Position numbers and translations under genes: made by a program. The notes under the pieces were generated by a model. The model worked only from the letters and a program-made list of their open reading frames with translations, did not search any database and was not told the origin of the DNA. 64,000 bases of DNA from Acidobacteriota bacterium. Its GTDB lineage: Bacteria > Acidobacteriota > UBA6911 > RPQK01 > JAJDTT01. Where the stretch lies: NCBI GenBank assembly GCA_028874215.1, contig JAPPLF010000016.1, forward strand, positions 40,685 through 104,684, read 5' to 3'. Below, piece after piece: positions 18,003-25,983 of the stretch. Every line of letters starts with the position of its first letter. Positions within the stretch are counted from its first letter, which is position 1.

Positions 18003-19241
18003 ATGGCAAACACGTCACAGTCGGTGATCGTCGTCGGCGCCGGGATCGCCGGATTAAGCACCTCGTTCCATCTGGCCGACAAGGGAGTTCGGAAGGTCCT
18101 GCTCCTGGACAAGGGCCGGGTGGGGGACGGGTCCAGCAGCCGGTCGGGGGCCATCAACACCATGATGATGGCCACCGAGGGAGCCAGCCGGGCGCGAGGC
18201 ATCACCTTCGACATCTTCGAGCGGTTCGACAAGATCCTTGAAAACTACGACTTTCACCAGGTCGGGTGCCTGAATCTCCTGGACTCCCGGCAGTTCGAGC
18301 GGGCCCGCCGCCTGCATCCCATGCACCGTCGCGCTGGAGCTCGATTTCAGGTGTTGCGGCGGCGTGAGATCGAGGAACGATTCCCCGATCTACGGATCGG
18401 CGGCGACGAGTACGGTGTGCTGGACCTGCGCGGCGGTTACAGTGAGCCGGACCGCTACCTGCCCGCTCTCAGCGCCAAGGTCCGGGAGATGGGAGTGGAA
18501 CTCCGGGAAGGCGTGACCATCGACGATTTCCTGATCGAAGGCGGACGGGTCACGGGCGTCCGGACCCGGGAATCGGGGAAATTGCGGGCGGACTCGGTGG
18601 TCTGCACCGTCAATGCCTGGGCCAACTCCCTGATGGCGCAGGCGGGTCAACCGCTGCCGGTGCGCAACTTCGTTCACGAACGGTGGGTCACCATGCCCTT
18701 GGAACATCCGCCCCGGCTCCCGGCCACCAACGACGATGCCAAGGGCGTCTATTACCGTCCCACGGAGGATGATCGTGTTCTTTTGGGCACCGGCGCCCAC
18801 GAAGCGGTTCAGATCGAGAGGCCCGGACCCGACTTCCGTCTCACCGAACTGGTGCCCGATCCCCGTTCCCTGCCCTTCATTCAGGTGGCGGTTCGGGACC
18901 GCCTGCCCCTGATTCAAGGCGTCGGGATCGACTACCACCGCGTGGGCCTGGTGAGCTACGCCTTGGACTTTCTGCCCAATATCGGTCCCGTGGACGCCCT
19001 GCCGGGGCTCTATCTTGCCGTCACCTTCAACTCGGGCGGCTTCGGCTACCATCCCGTGGCCGGTTTCCTCCTGGCGGAATACATGGTGGACGGACAGACC
19101 AGCATCGATGCGTCCGAATTCTCCCCGGACCGTTTTCCGGACTTCGACACCGAAGGTTACTTGGCAAAAACCGTCACTCACGGGCAGATGATCCGGGACC
19201 ACGAGGCCCGGACGGCGCTTCCGGTGCGCAAGCGGCATTGA
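18003..19241 (+). CDS. FAD-dependent oxidoreductase (DAO/glycerol-3-phosphate-oxidase-like family)
   Basis: A 412-residue flavoprotein starting 8-10 bases after GGAGG. The FAD motif GAGIAG is at 12-17, followed by KVLLLDKGRVGDGSSSRSGAINTMM, which resembles the covalent-flavin/DAO region of sarcosine-oxidase-like enzymes. The C-terminal FAD segment reads GLYLAVTFNSGGFGYHPVAGFLLAEYM. It probably oxidises a C-N bond of a small amine or amino acid; the substrate is not deducible. It begins the long plus-strand run and is followed by a hexapeptide-repeat protein 136 bases later. Confidence 0.85.
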   Translation: MANTSQSVIVVGAGIAGLSTSFHLADKGVRKVLLLDKGRVGDGSSSRSGAINTMMMATEGASRARGITFDIFERFDKILENYDFHQVGCLNLLDSRQFERARRLHPMHRRAGARFQVLRRREIEERFPDLRIGGDEYGVLDLRGGYSEPDRYLPALSAKVREMGVELREGVTIDDFLIEGGRVTGVRTRESGKLRADSVVCTVNAWANSLMAQAGQPLPVRNFVHERWVTMPLEHPPRLPATNDDAKGVYYRPTEDDRVLLGTGAHEAVQIERPGPDFRLTELVPDPRSLPFIQVAVRDRLPLIQGVGIDYHRVGLVSYALDFLPNIGPVDALPGLYLAVTFNSGGFGYHPVAGFLLAEYMVDGQTSIDASEFSPDRFPDFDTEGYLAKTVTHGQMIRDHEARTALPVRKRH

Positions 19242-19377
19242 TCCGGTTCCGAGTTTAGTGAACAAACGCCTCGCGGGATTCCGGCCCGGGTCTCCTCGTT
19301 GCGTCCTTCCGCCGAGCAGGACAGAATGTCCGGAACCGACAGGACCTGCAAGAATACGCCCGGAGGGAGGAACCCGA

Positions 19378-20121
19378 ATGAGTGACGGTCAGACCCATCA
19401 CCAGCGCACCGGCCGGGAGACCCGGATGGAGAATGCCGTCATCGGTGAGGGCACTTTCATCGAGCCCGACGTCACGCTCGGATACCGGTATCACCGGGAC
19501 TGCGGCCCGGCCCGAATCGGCCGCCACGGGATCTTGCGGCAAGGGACCGTCATCTACGGCGACACTCGGATCGGCGACTATTTCCAGACCGGTCTCTACG
19601 CGGTCATCCGGGCCAAAGTCCGGATCGGGGACTACTGCACCATCTTCAACCATTCAGTGGTGGAAGGGATCGTCCGGATGGGAGACGGGGTGCGGGTCAT
19701 GGCTCACACCTACATCCCGACACGGACCTGGTTCGGCGACCATGTCTTCGTGGGACCGGGGGTCATCTTCCTGAACGACCGGGAGCCTTGCCGTTACGAA
19801 GTCATGCCGACGCCCAGCGGAGCCACCATCGAAGACGAGGTCGTCATCGGCGGCGGTTGCACCATCCTTCCGGGGATCACCATCGGAGAGGGAAGCTTCA
19901 TTGCCGCGGGGGCGGTGGTGCACCGCGACGTTCCCAGGAAGAGCTTCGTCAAGGGGGTTCCCGGACGCGTGGAGCCGCTTCCGGACAAGTTCGACATGCC
20001 CAACAACCTGGGAGTGATGAGACAGAAGGTCGATCTGTGGCATCCTCTCACCGCCGATCTGGCCGCCGTCGATTGGCCGGATCGGTGGGGTCCGGCCCCC
20101 AACTGGGCCGCGTCCGATTGA
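19378..20121 (+). CDS. Left-handed beta-helix (hexapeptide repeat) acyltransferase-like protein
   Basis: A 247-residue protein starting at the ATG at 19378 behind GGAGGGAGG; an upstream ATG at 19258 in frame is less likely. From residue 19 to about 190 it consists of hexapeptide repeats (VIGEGTFIEPDVTLG, ARIGRHGILRQGTVIYGD, TIEDEVVIGGGCTILPGITIGEGSFIAAGAVVHRDVP), ending in the VKGVPGRV pattern common to sugar N- or O-acetyltransferases. Such proteins form trimers and acetylate nucleotide sugars or antibiotics, and some are gamma-carbonic anhydrases. The long C-terminus (PNNLGVMRQKVDLWHP) is unfamiliar. Function beyond the fold is not assigned. Confidence 0.82.
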   Translation: MSDGQTHHQRTGRETRMENAVIGEGTFIEPDVTLGYRYHRDCGPARIGRHGILRQGTVIYGDTRIGDYFQTGLYAVIRAKVRIGDYCTIFNHSVVEGIVRMGDGVRVMAHTYIPTRTWFGDHVFVGPGVIFLNDREPCRYEVMPTPSGATIEDEVVIGGGCTILPGITIGEGSFIAAGAVVHRDVPRKSFVKGVPGRVEPLPDKFDMPNNLGVMRQKVDLWHPLTADLAAVDWPDRWGPAPNWAASD

Positions 20122-20166
20122 GGATCCGTCCAGGTCCGGCGTTCCGGTCCAGGAGGCGATGGAGAC

Positions 20167-21435
20167 ATGAAGAAAATTCCGGTCCTACTCCTGGCCGTCT
20201 GCTTTTCCGGCGTCTCCCTGTCCGCCAACTGGCCGGACTACCGGGGCCCCCGCCGGGACGGTGTGTCCGAGGTCGCGAACCTGCCGCTGCGCTGGAGCGA
20301 GACGCTCAACGTTCGCTGGAAGACGCCCATTCATGGCCGTGCCTGGTCCTCGCCCGTGATCTGGGGGAAACAGGTCTGGCTCACCACCGCCACTGAGGAC
20401 GGCAAGAAGCTCTCCGTTCTGTGCATCGATCGCGACAGTGGCAAGATCCTCGTCGACCGCAAGCTCTTCGACGTCGCCAAACCTCGTCCCCTGAGCAACG
20501 CCGTCAACACCTATGCCAGCCCCTCGCCCACCATCGAGGAGGGCCGGGTGTATGTCCATTTCGGGAGTTACGGGACCGCCTGCCTGGACACGGATACGTT
20601 CCAGGTCATCTGGGAACGAAGGGACCTCCCCTGTGACCATTGGCGCGGCCCGGCCTCGTCGCCCGTGCTCTGGGAGGACCTCCTCTTCCTCCACATGGAC
20701 GGCGCCGACGTCCAGTACGTGGCCGCTCTGGACAAGGCCACGGGCTTCAACCGGTGGGTGACCTTCCGCTCGGTCGACTACGGAGACCTGGAAGAGAACG
20801 GCCGGCCCCGCATGTCCGGAGACTTCCGCAAGGCCTACAACACGCCGCTGGTGATCGAGTTCCAGGGAGAACCGCAACTCATCAGCCCCAGCGCCAAGGG
20901 AGCCTACGGCTACGATCCCCGCACCGGACGCGAGATCTGGCAGATTCGCCACGGGGGTCACTCGTCGGCGCCGAGGACCCTCTACTCCGACGGCCAGGTC
21001 GGAATCGGCACCGGATACATCGGGAACGCGGCCCAGCTTTGGGCGATCCGACTCGGCGGCCGGGGCGACGTGACCGGAACCCACGTGGCGTGGAAGTACG
21101 CGCGCGGCGCTCCGAAGCACTCCTCTCCGGTGCTGTCCGGAGGGCGGGTCTACATGGTGAGCAACGACGGGGTCGCCACCTGCCTCGACTTCAGGAACGG
21201 ACAGGAGATCTGGAAGAAACGAATCGGCGGTCTCCACTCCGCCTCGGTCCTCTACGCCGCCGGCCGGATTCACTATTTCGACGAGGACGGCCGAACCACC
21301 ATTCTCCAACCCGGGGAGACACCGGAAATCCTGGCCAGGAACAAGCTGGACGACGGTTTCATGGCCTCGCCCGCCGTGGCCGACGGAGCCCTCTTCCTGC
21401 GCACGAAGACACACCTCTACCGGATCCAGGAGTAG
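20167..21435 (+). CDS. Exported PQQ-like beta-propeller protein 1
   Basis: A 422-residue protein with a signal peptide (MKKIPVLLLAVCFSGVSLSA) followed by NWPDYRGPRRDGVSE, a start typical of exported PQQ-like propellers in Planctomycetes and Acidobacteria. Repeats are recognisable from alternating W-containing strands (VRWKTPIHGRAWSSPVIWGKQVWLTT, AYGYDPRTGREIWQI, TCLDFRNGQEIWKKRIGG). It resembles BamB and alcohol-dehydrogenase propellers but is shorter than a dehydrogenase, and I see no catalytic Asp or haem motif, so a binding or scaffold role is likely. The adjacent gene is a close tandem duplicate of the same length. Confidence 0.82.
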   Translation: MKKIPVLLLAVCFSGVSLSANWPDYRGPRRDGVSEVANLPLRWSETLNVRWKTPIHGRAWSSPVIWGKQVWLTTATEDGKKLSVLCIDRDSGKILVDRKLFDVAKPRPLSNAVNTYASPSPTIEEGRVYVHFGSYGTACLDTDTFQVIWERRDLPCDHWRGPASSPVLWEDLLFLHMDGADVQYVAALDKATGFNRWVTFRSVDYGDLEENGRPRMSGDFRKAYNTPLVIEFQGEPQLISPSAKGAYGYDPRTGREIWQIRHGGHSSAPRTLYSDGQVGIGTGYIGNAAQLWAIRLGGRGDVTGTHVAWKYARGAPKHSSPVLSGGRVYMVSNDGVATCLDFRNGQEIWKKRIGGLHSASVLYAAGRIHYFDEDGRTTILQPGETPEILARNKLDDGFMASPAVADGALFLRTKTHLYRIQE

Positions 21436-21440
21436 TGGAA

Positions 21441-21465
21441 CGGCGATTTCCAGTCGCCGATTCCC
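21441..21465. repeat. Dispersed palindrome family A, single degenerate unit
   Basis: A single copy, CGGCGATTTCCAGTCGCCG followed by ATTCC, lies between the two duplicated PQQ-like genes. Confidence 0.6.
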
Positions 21466-21530
21466 TTGGTCTGCGACTGACTTCGAGCTCGACCGGCTTT
21501 GGTATTACTTTCAAGTCGGCAAAGGAGACT

Positions 21531-22799
21531 ATGAAGAGAATTCCGATCCTGCTTCTGGCCGCGTGCATTTCGAGCGCGGCCCTGTTCGGAAACTGGCCCG
21601 ACTATCGAGGTCCCGGCCGGAACGGCATCTCCGACGCCGCGAACCTCCCTCTTCGCTGGGGCGAAACGCTCAACGTTCGATGGAAGACGCCGATTCACGG
21701 CCGCGGCTGGTCTTCGCCGGTGATTCGCGACAAACAGGTCTGGCTCACCACCGCCACGGAGGACGGAAAAGAGCTCTCCGTCTTGTGCGTCGACCGGGAC
21801 AGCGGACGCATCCTGCTGGATCGGAAGCTCTTCGACGTCGCCAGACCTCGTCCCCTGAGCAACCCCGACAATTCCTACGCCAGTCCTTCTCCGACCATCG
21901 AGGAAGGCCGCGTCTACATCAATTTCGGGAGCTATGGGACCGCCTGCCTGGACACGGGGACTTTCGAGGTGCTCTGGCAACGCCGGGACCTCCCCTGCGA
22001 CCACTGGCGCGGCCCGGCCTCTTCCCCCTATCTCTGGGAGGACCTCCTCTTCCTGAACATGGACGGCGCCGACGTCCAGTACGTGGTGGCTCTGGACAAG
22101 GCGACCGGCGCCAACCGGTGGGTGACGTTTCGATCGGTGGACTACGGAGACCTGGAGGAGGACGGCCGCCCACGCGCGTCCGGAGACTTCCGCAAGGCCT
22201 ACAATACGCCGCTGGTGGTCGATTTCCAGGGAGAGCCACAACTCATCAGTCCCGGCGCCAAAGGGGCCTATGGATACGATCCCAGAACCGGACGCGAGAT
22301 CTGGCAGATTCGCCACACCGGTCACTCATCGGCGCCCAGGACCCTTTACGCCGACGGGCAGGTGGGCATCGCCACGGGGCATATCGGCGGAACGGCGCAA
22401 CTTTGGGCGGTCCGGCTCGGCGGCCGGGGCGACGTGACCGGATCCCATGTCGCCTGGAAACACGCCCGGGGCGCTCCCAAGCGCTCCTCCCCGGTTCTGG
22501 TCGGGGGGCGGGTCTACATGGTGAGCAACGACGGGATCGCCACTTGCATCGACTTCAAGAGTGGAGAGGAAATCTGGAAGGAACGAATCGGGGGTCTCCA
22601 CTCTTCCTCGGTGCTTTATGCCAGCCGCCGGATCCACTTCTTCGACGAGGACGGCGTCGCCACCATCATCCAACCGGGCGATGCGCTGGAGATCCTGGCC
22701 CGAAACAAGCTGGACGACGGCTTCATGGCATCGCCCGCCGTGGCCGACGGAGCGCTCTTCCTGCGCACGAAGACTCATCTCTACCGGATCCAGGAGTAG
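21531..22799 (+). CDS. Exported PQQ-like beta-propeller protein 2 (tandem duplicate)
   Basis: A 422-residue protein, equal in length to its upstream neighbour and nearly co-linear with it, differing at scattered positions. The start at 21531 follows AAAGGAG and gives a signal peptide (MKRIPILLLAACISSAALFG). The mature N-terminus NWPDYRGPGRNGISDAANL and the C-terminus ALFLRTKTHLYRIQE match the paralogue. DNA identity is also high, pointing to a fairly recent tandem duplication with a family A palindrome between the copies. Function is that of a generic PQQ-like propeller; no ligand can be assigned. Confidence 0.82.
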   Translation: MKRIPILLLAACISSAALFGNWPDYRGPGRNGISDAANLPLRWGETLNVRWKTPIHGRGWSSPVIRDKQVWLTTATEDGKELSVLCVDRDSGRILLDRKLFDVARPRPLSNPDNSYASPSPTIEEGRVYINFGSYGTACLDTGTFEVLWQRRDLPCDHWRGPASSPYLWEDLLFLNMDGADVQYVVALDKATGANRWVTFRSVDYGDLEEDGRPRASGDFRKAYNTPLVVDFQGEPQLISPGAKGAYGYDPRTGREIWQIRHTGHSSAPRTLYADGQVGIATGHIGGTAQLWAVRLGGRGDVTGSHVAWKHARGAPKRSSPVLVGGRVYMVSNDGIATCIDFKSGEEIWKERIGGLHSSSVLYASRRIHFFDEDGVATIIQPGDALEILARNKLDDGFMASPAVADGALFLRTKTHLYRIQE

Positions 22800-22802
22800 C
22801 GG

Positions 22803-22858
22803 CGTTCCGTCGTTTACCGGCGCCCAGAAAATCGGCGGTTCGGAAACCCCGCTCCGCC
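22803..22858. repeat. Dispersed palindrome family A, degenerate pair
   Basis: Degenerate copies (ACCGGCGCCCAGAAAATCGG, then CGGCGGTTCGGAAACCCCG with CTCC) occupy the gap after the second PQQ-like gene. Confidence 0.55.
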
Positions 22859-22880
22859 TTGTCTTTTCCCGTCTTGCTCG

Positions 22881-22890
22881 TAGTAGACTG
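22881..22890 (+). promoter_or_regulatory. Candidate promoter -10 motif TAGTAGACTG
   Basis: TAGTAGACTG followed by GCGCC lies 64 bases before the glycine-dehydrogenase-like gene. The same decamer with similar flanks occurs upstream of the cyclase gene (minus strand, 63752-63761), and GTGTAGACTA lies upstream of the propeller gene at 53514. The recurrence suggests a promoter element; no clear -35 is seen. Confidence 0.35.
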
Positions 22891-22953
22891 AGCGCCACCG
22901 GCGCCGGGTCGTCTTTCCCCAACGGCGCCGAGTCGAGCAGACGGAGGAGCAAC

Positions 22954-24357
22954 GTGAGTCAAAAGCGGATCGTCTACCCCTACATCCCCAATTCGGTCCC
23001 GGAAATCAAGGCCCGGATGCTCAAGGAAGTGGGCGCCCGGGACATCATGGATCTCTACGCCGAGATCCCCGACGATCTGATCCTGAAGCGGAAGATGGAC
23101 CTCCCCGAGCCGATCCTGGACGAGTACTCCCTGAAACGGCACCTGGAGGAGATCCTGGACCGGAACCGGAACTGCGATGACCACCTGAATTTTCTGGGTG
23201 CCGGCTGCGCCCAGCACCACGTCCCAGCGGTCTGCGACGAGATCAGCAGCCGGGGCGAGTTCGTGACGGCGTACGTGGGCGAGCCTTACGCCGATCATGG
23301 GAAGTGGCAGGCCCTCTTCGAGTACGCCAGCCTCATGGGGGAACTGCTGGACATGGACGTCCTGAGCTGCCCCCTCTACGACGGTCCGGCCGCCGCGGCC
23401 ACCTCGTTGCGGATGGCCTCCCGGACCACCGGCAGGAGCGAGGTCCTGGTTCCCGGTTCCGCGAGTCCGGACCTGATGGCCGTGGTCCGAAACTACCTGG
23501 GCGGTATCGGCGAACCGCAGGTTTCCATCCGAACCATCGGCTTCGATCCCGGCTCCGGCCTGCTGGACCTGGATCAACTCCGGTCCTCCGTCTCCTCGAA
23601 CACGGCGGCGGTCCTCATCGAGAATCCCGGTTACCTGGGCAACATCGAGACTCAGGCCGAGGAGATCGGGGAGATCGCCCGGAATGCCGGGGCCGAGTTC
23701 GTGGTCTACACCGATCCCATTTCCCTGGGAGTCCTGGCTCCTCCCGCCCACTACGGCGGGACCTTCGCCTGTGGAGACTTCCAGCCCCTGGGAATGCACA
23801 TCCAGTGCGGCGGCGGACAGGGCGGCTTCATCGCCACCCACGACGACATGCGGTACGTGGCCGAGTTCAAGGACCTCATGTTCGGGATCACCGAGACCGT
23901 GCGGAAGGGCGAATGGGGATTCGGCGAGGTGCTCTTCGACCGGACCTCCTACGGTTCCCGGGAACAGGGCAAGGAGTACACGGGAACCACCACGGGACTC
24001 TGGGCCATTACGGCCGGCGTCTACCTGGCGCTGATGGGTCCCCAGGGCATGGAGGAGATCGGACGGACCATCCTCCAGAAGTCCCAGTACGCCGCCCGGG
24101 AGATGGCCCGGATCCCGGGGGTCCGGGTCGCGTCGGAGACCCCGTTCTTCAAGGAGTTCGTCGTGAACTTCGACGGGACCGGCAAGAGCGTCGGTGAGAT
24201 CAACGCCGCGCTCCTGGATCGTAAGATCTTCGGAGGCAAGGACCTGTCGCGGGAGTTTCCCGAGTTGGGCCAGAGCGCCCTCTATTGCGTGACCGAGAGA
24301 ATCACCCAGGACGACATCCACACGCTGGCCCAGGTCCTGGGTGAGTGCTGTAGCTGA
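22954..24357 (+). CDS. gcvPA: Glycine dehydrogenase subunit 1-like protein (GcvPA family, divergent)
   Basis: A 467-residue homologue of the N-terminal half of the glycine cleavage P-protein. The start is a GTG after GGAGGAG. Family features include YIPNSVPEIKARMLKEVG, FLGAGCAQHHVPAVCDEI, EYASLMGELLDMDVLSCPLYDG and VLIENPGYLGNIE. Several normally conserved segments differ: the usual QGTLQALFE is HGKWQALFE, and the usual REKATSN(I)C region reads GKEYTGTTTGLWAI. It should pair with the next gene to form an alpha2beta2 PLP enzyme that decarboxylates an amino acid and loads the remainder on a lipoyl group. No gcvH or gcvT is nearby. The genuine glycine role is doubtful; a paralogous reaction is plausible. 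Confidence 0.8.
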   Translation: MSQKRIVYPYIPNSVPEIKARMLKEVGARDIMDLYAEIPDDLILKRKMDLPEPILDEYSLKRHLEEILDRNRNCDDHLNFLGAGCAQHHVPAVCDEISSRGEFVTAYVGEPYADHGKWQALFEYASLMGELLDMDVLSCPLYDGPAAAATSLRMASRTTGRSEVLVPGSASPDLMAVVRNYLGGIGEPQVSIRTIGFDPGSGLLDLDQLRSSVSSNTAAVLIENPGYLGNIETQAEEIGEIARNAGAEFVVYTDPISLGVLAPPAHYGGTFACGDFQPLGMHIQCGGGQGGFIATHDDMRYVAEFKDLMFGITETVRKGEWGFGEVLFDRTSYGSREQGKEYTGTTTGLWAITAGVYLALMGPQGMEEIGRTILQKSQYAAREMARIPGVRVASETPFFKEFVVNFDGTGKSVGEINAALLDRKIFGGKDLSREFPELGQSALYCVTERITQDDIHTLAQVLGECCS

Positions 24358-24408
24358 ATCAGGATCCGGCGAACCGAGGATTCCGGAACCGGGAAGGAGA
24401 TCGGGACC

Positions 24409-25983
24409 ATGGGCAGAGACCGGGAGACGTTGCTCAGGAAATACCACCAGGCTCGATGGGACGAAGAGATCATCTGCGAAATGCACGTACCCGGGGAACG
24501 GGGAATCCTGGTTCCCGAGGCCGAGCCCGGCATCCGGGAAGCGGTGGGAGACGGAACCTCCCGGATTCCGGAGAACCTGAGACGGAAACAGCCGCCGGCC
24601 CTGCCGGAAATCAACCAGATGCGGGTGAACCGCCACTACATGCGCCTCTCCCAGGAGACCCTGGGGACCGACGTCAACATCGACATCAGCCAGGGCACCT
24701 GTACCATGAAGTACAGCCCCAAGATCCAGGAGCACGTCGCGACCCGAAACCCGGGCATGGCCGAGGTCCATCCCCTGCAGGACGAGAGCACGATTCAGGG
24801 GATCCTGCATGTCTACTACCAGTTCGAGCAGTTCCTGAAGGAGATCTCGGGCTTGGACCGGTTCAGCTTCCAGCCGGGAGGGGGCGCCCAGGGGGTCTTC
24901 ACCAACGCCTCCATGGTGCGCGCCTACCACGCCTCCCGAGGCGATCACCAGCGCGACGAGGTGATCACCACCATGTTCTCCCACCCTTGCGACGCGGCCA
25001 CCGGCGCCACCGCGGGTTACAAGGTCGTCACCCTGATGCCGGACGAGACCGGATACCCCCACGTCGACGCCATGAGGGCGGCCGTCTCCGAGCGGACGGC
25101 AGGCATCTTCATCACCAACCCCGAGGACACGGGCCTCTACAACCCGCAGATCAAGGAATTCGTCGACATCGCCCACGGCGCGGGCGCCCTCTGCAGCTAC
25201 GACCAGGCCAACGCCAACGGCCTCCTGGGGGTGACGCGAGCGAAAGAGGCGGGCTTCGATCTCTGCCACTTCAACGTCCACAAGACCTTCTCCATGCCGC
25301 ACGCCTGCATGGGACCCGCCATCGGCGCCGTCGGCGTGGTGGACGAGTTGAAGCGTTATCTTCCCCTGCCCCGGGTCGAGTTCGACGGCGAGCGCTACTC
25401 GTTGGACTACCAGGGCGAACCGGAGAGCATCGGCCGGGTCCGTTCCTTTCTGGGGAACGCGCAGGGAGTCCTCAAGGCTTATGCCTGGATCATGCAGCTC
25501 GGCGCCGACGGGTTGCGGGAAGTGGCCGAGTGCTCCGTCCTCAACAACAACTACATGTTGAAGAAGCTGAGCCAGGTGCCCGGGGTCGTCATCCAGTACT
25601 CGGAAGAAAAGCGGCGCCTGGAGCAGGTGCGCTACAGTTGGGGCAAGCTGAACCGGGATACGGGCGTCGGAACCGACGACATCAACCGCAGAATCGCCGA
25701 CTACGGGATCCAGCACTACTGGCCCAGCCATCACCCCTGGATCGTCCCCGAGCCCTTCACCCTGGAGCCGTGCGAGTCCTACTCCAAGGACGACATCGAC
25801 GAGTATGTGGCCGTATTGCGCCAGATCTCCAAGGAAGCCTACGAAAACCCGGAACTGGTCAAGAGCGCGCCGCATAATTCGGCGATTCACAAGGTCCCGG
25901 CGCCCAGCATCGACGAGCCCGAGCGGATCGCGGTGACCTGGCGCCAGTACGTGAAGAAACAGGCCGCCAAGAACTCCGATTAA
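24409..25983 (+). CDS. gcvPB: Glycine dehydrogenase subunit 2-like protein (GcvPB family, divergent)
   Basis: A 524-residue homologue of the PLP-binding half of the P-protein. Recognisable parts are NIDISQGTCTMKYSPKIQE (78-105 region), PGGGAQGVFTN, TNPEDTGLYNPQIKE, SYDQANANGLLGVTRAKEAGFDL and the PLP lysine Lys292 in HFNVHKTF. Directly after the lysine the canonical PHGGGGPG is replaced by PHACMGPA, so the active-site loop has lost most of its glycines. The product should form a complex with the upstream subunit. Its stop codon overlaps the next start (TAATG), indicating coupling with the AcoX-like protein. The fold is certain; the glycine substrate is doubtful. Confidence 0.82.
   Translation: MGRDRETLLRKYHQARWDEEIICEMHVPGERGILVPEAEPGIREAVGDGTSRIPENLRRKQPPALPEINQMRVNRHYMRLSQETLGTDVNIDISQGTCTMKYSPKIQEHVATRNPGMAEVHPLQDESTIQGILHVYYQFEQFLKEISGLDRFSFQPGGGAQGVFTNASMVRAYHASRGDHQRDEVITTMFSHPCDAATGATAGYKVVTLMPDETGYPHVDAMRAAVSERTAGIFITNPEDTGLYNPQIKEFVDIAHGAGALCSYDQANANGLLGVTRAKEAGFDLCHFNVHKTFSMPHACMGPAIGAVGVVDELKRYLPLPRVEFDGERYSLDYQGEPESIGRVRSFLGNAQGVLKAYAWIMQLGADGLREVAECSVLNNNYMLKKLSQVPGVVIQYSEEKRRLEQVRYSWGKLNRDTGVGTDDINRRIADYGIQHYWPSHHPWIVPEPFTLEPCESYSKDDIDEYVAVLRQISKEAYENPELVKSAPHNSAIHKVPAPSIDEPERIAVTWRQYVKKQAAKNSD

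Noticed and set aside
22561..22953. N-terminal extension of the GcvPA-like gene into the PQQ-like gene
   Set aside because: The extension overlaps a clear gene in another frame; a GTG with GGAGGAG at 22954 fits the family N-terminus.
22723..25890. A 1055-codon open frame opposite the gcvP-like genes
   Set aside because: Antisense shadow of conserved PLP enzymes with no domain of its own.
22954..25983. Housekeeping glycine cleavage operon
   Set aside because: No gcvH, gcvT or lpd follow, and key active-site segments are altered, so the standard role is not assumed.
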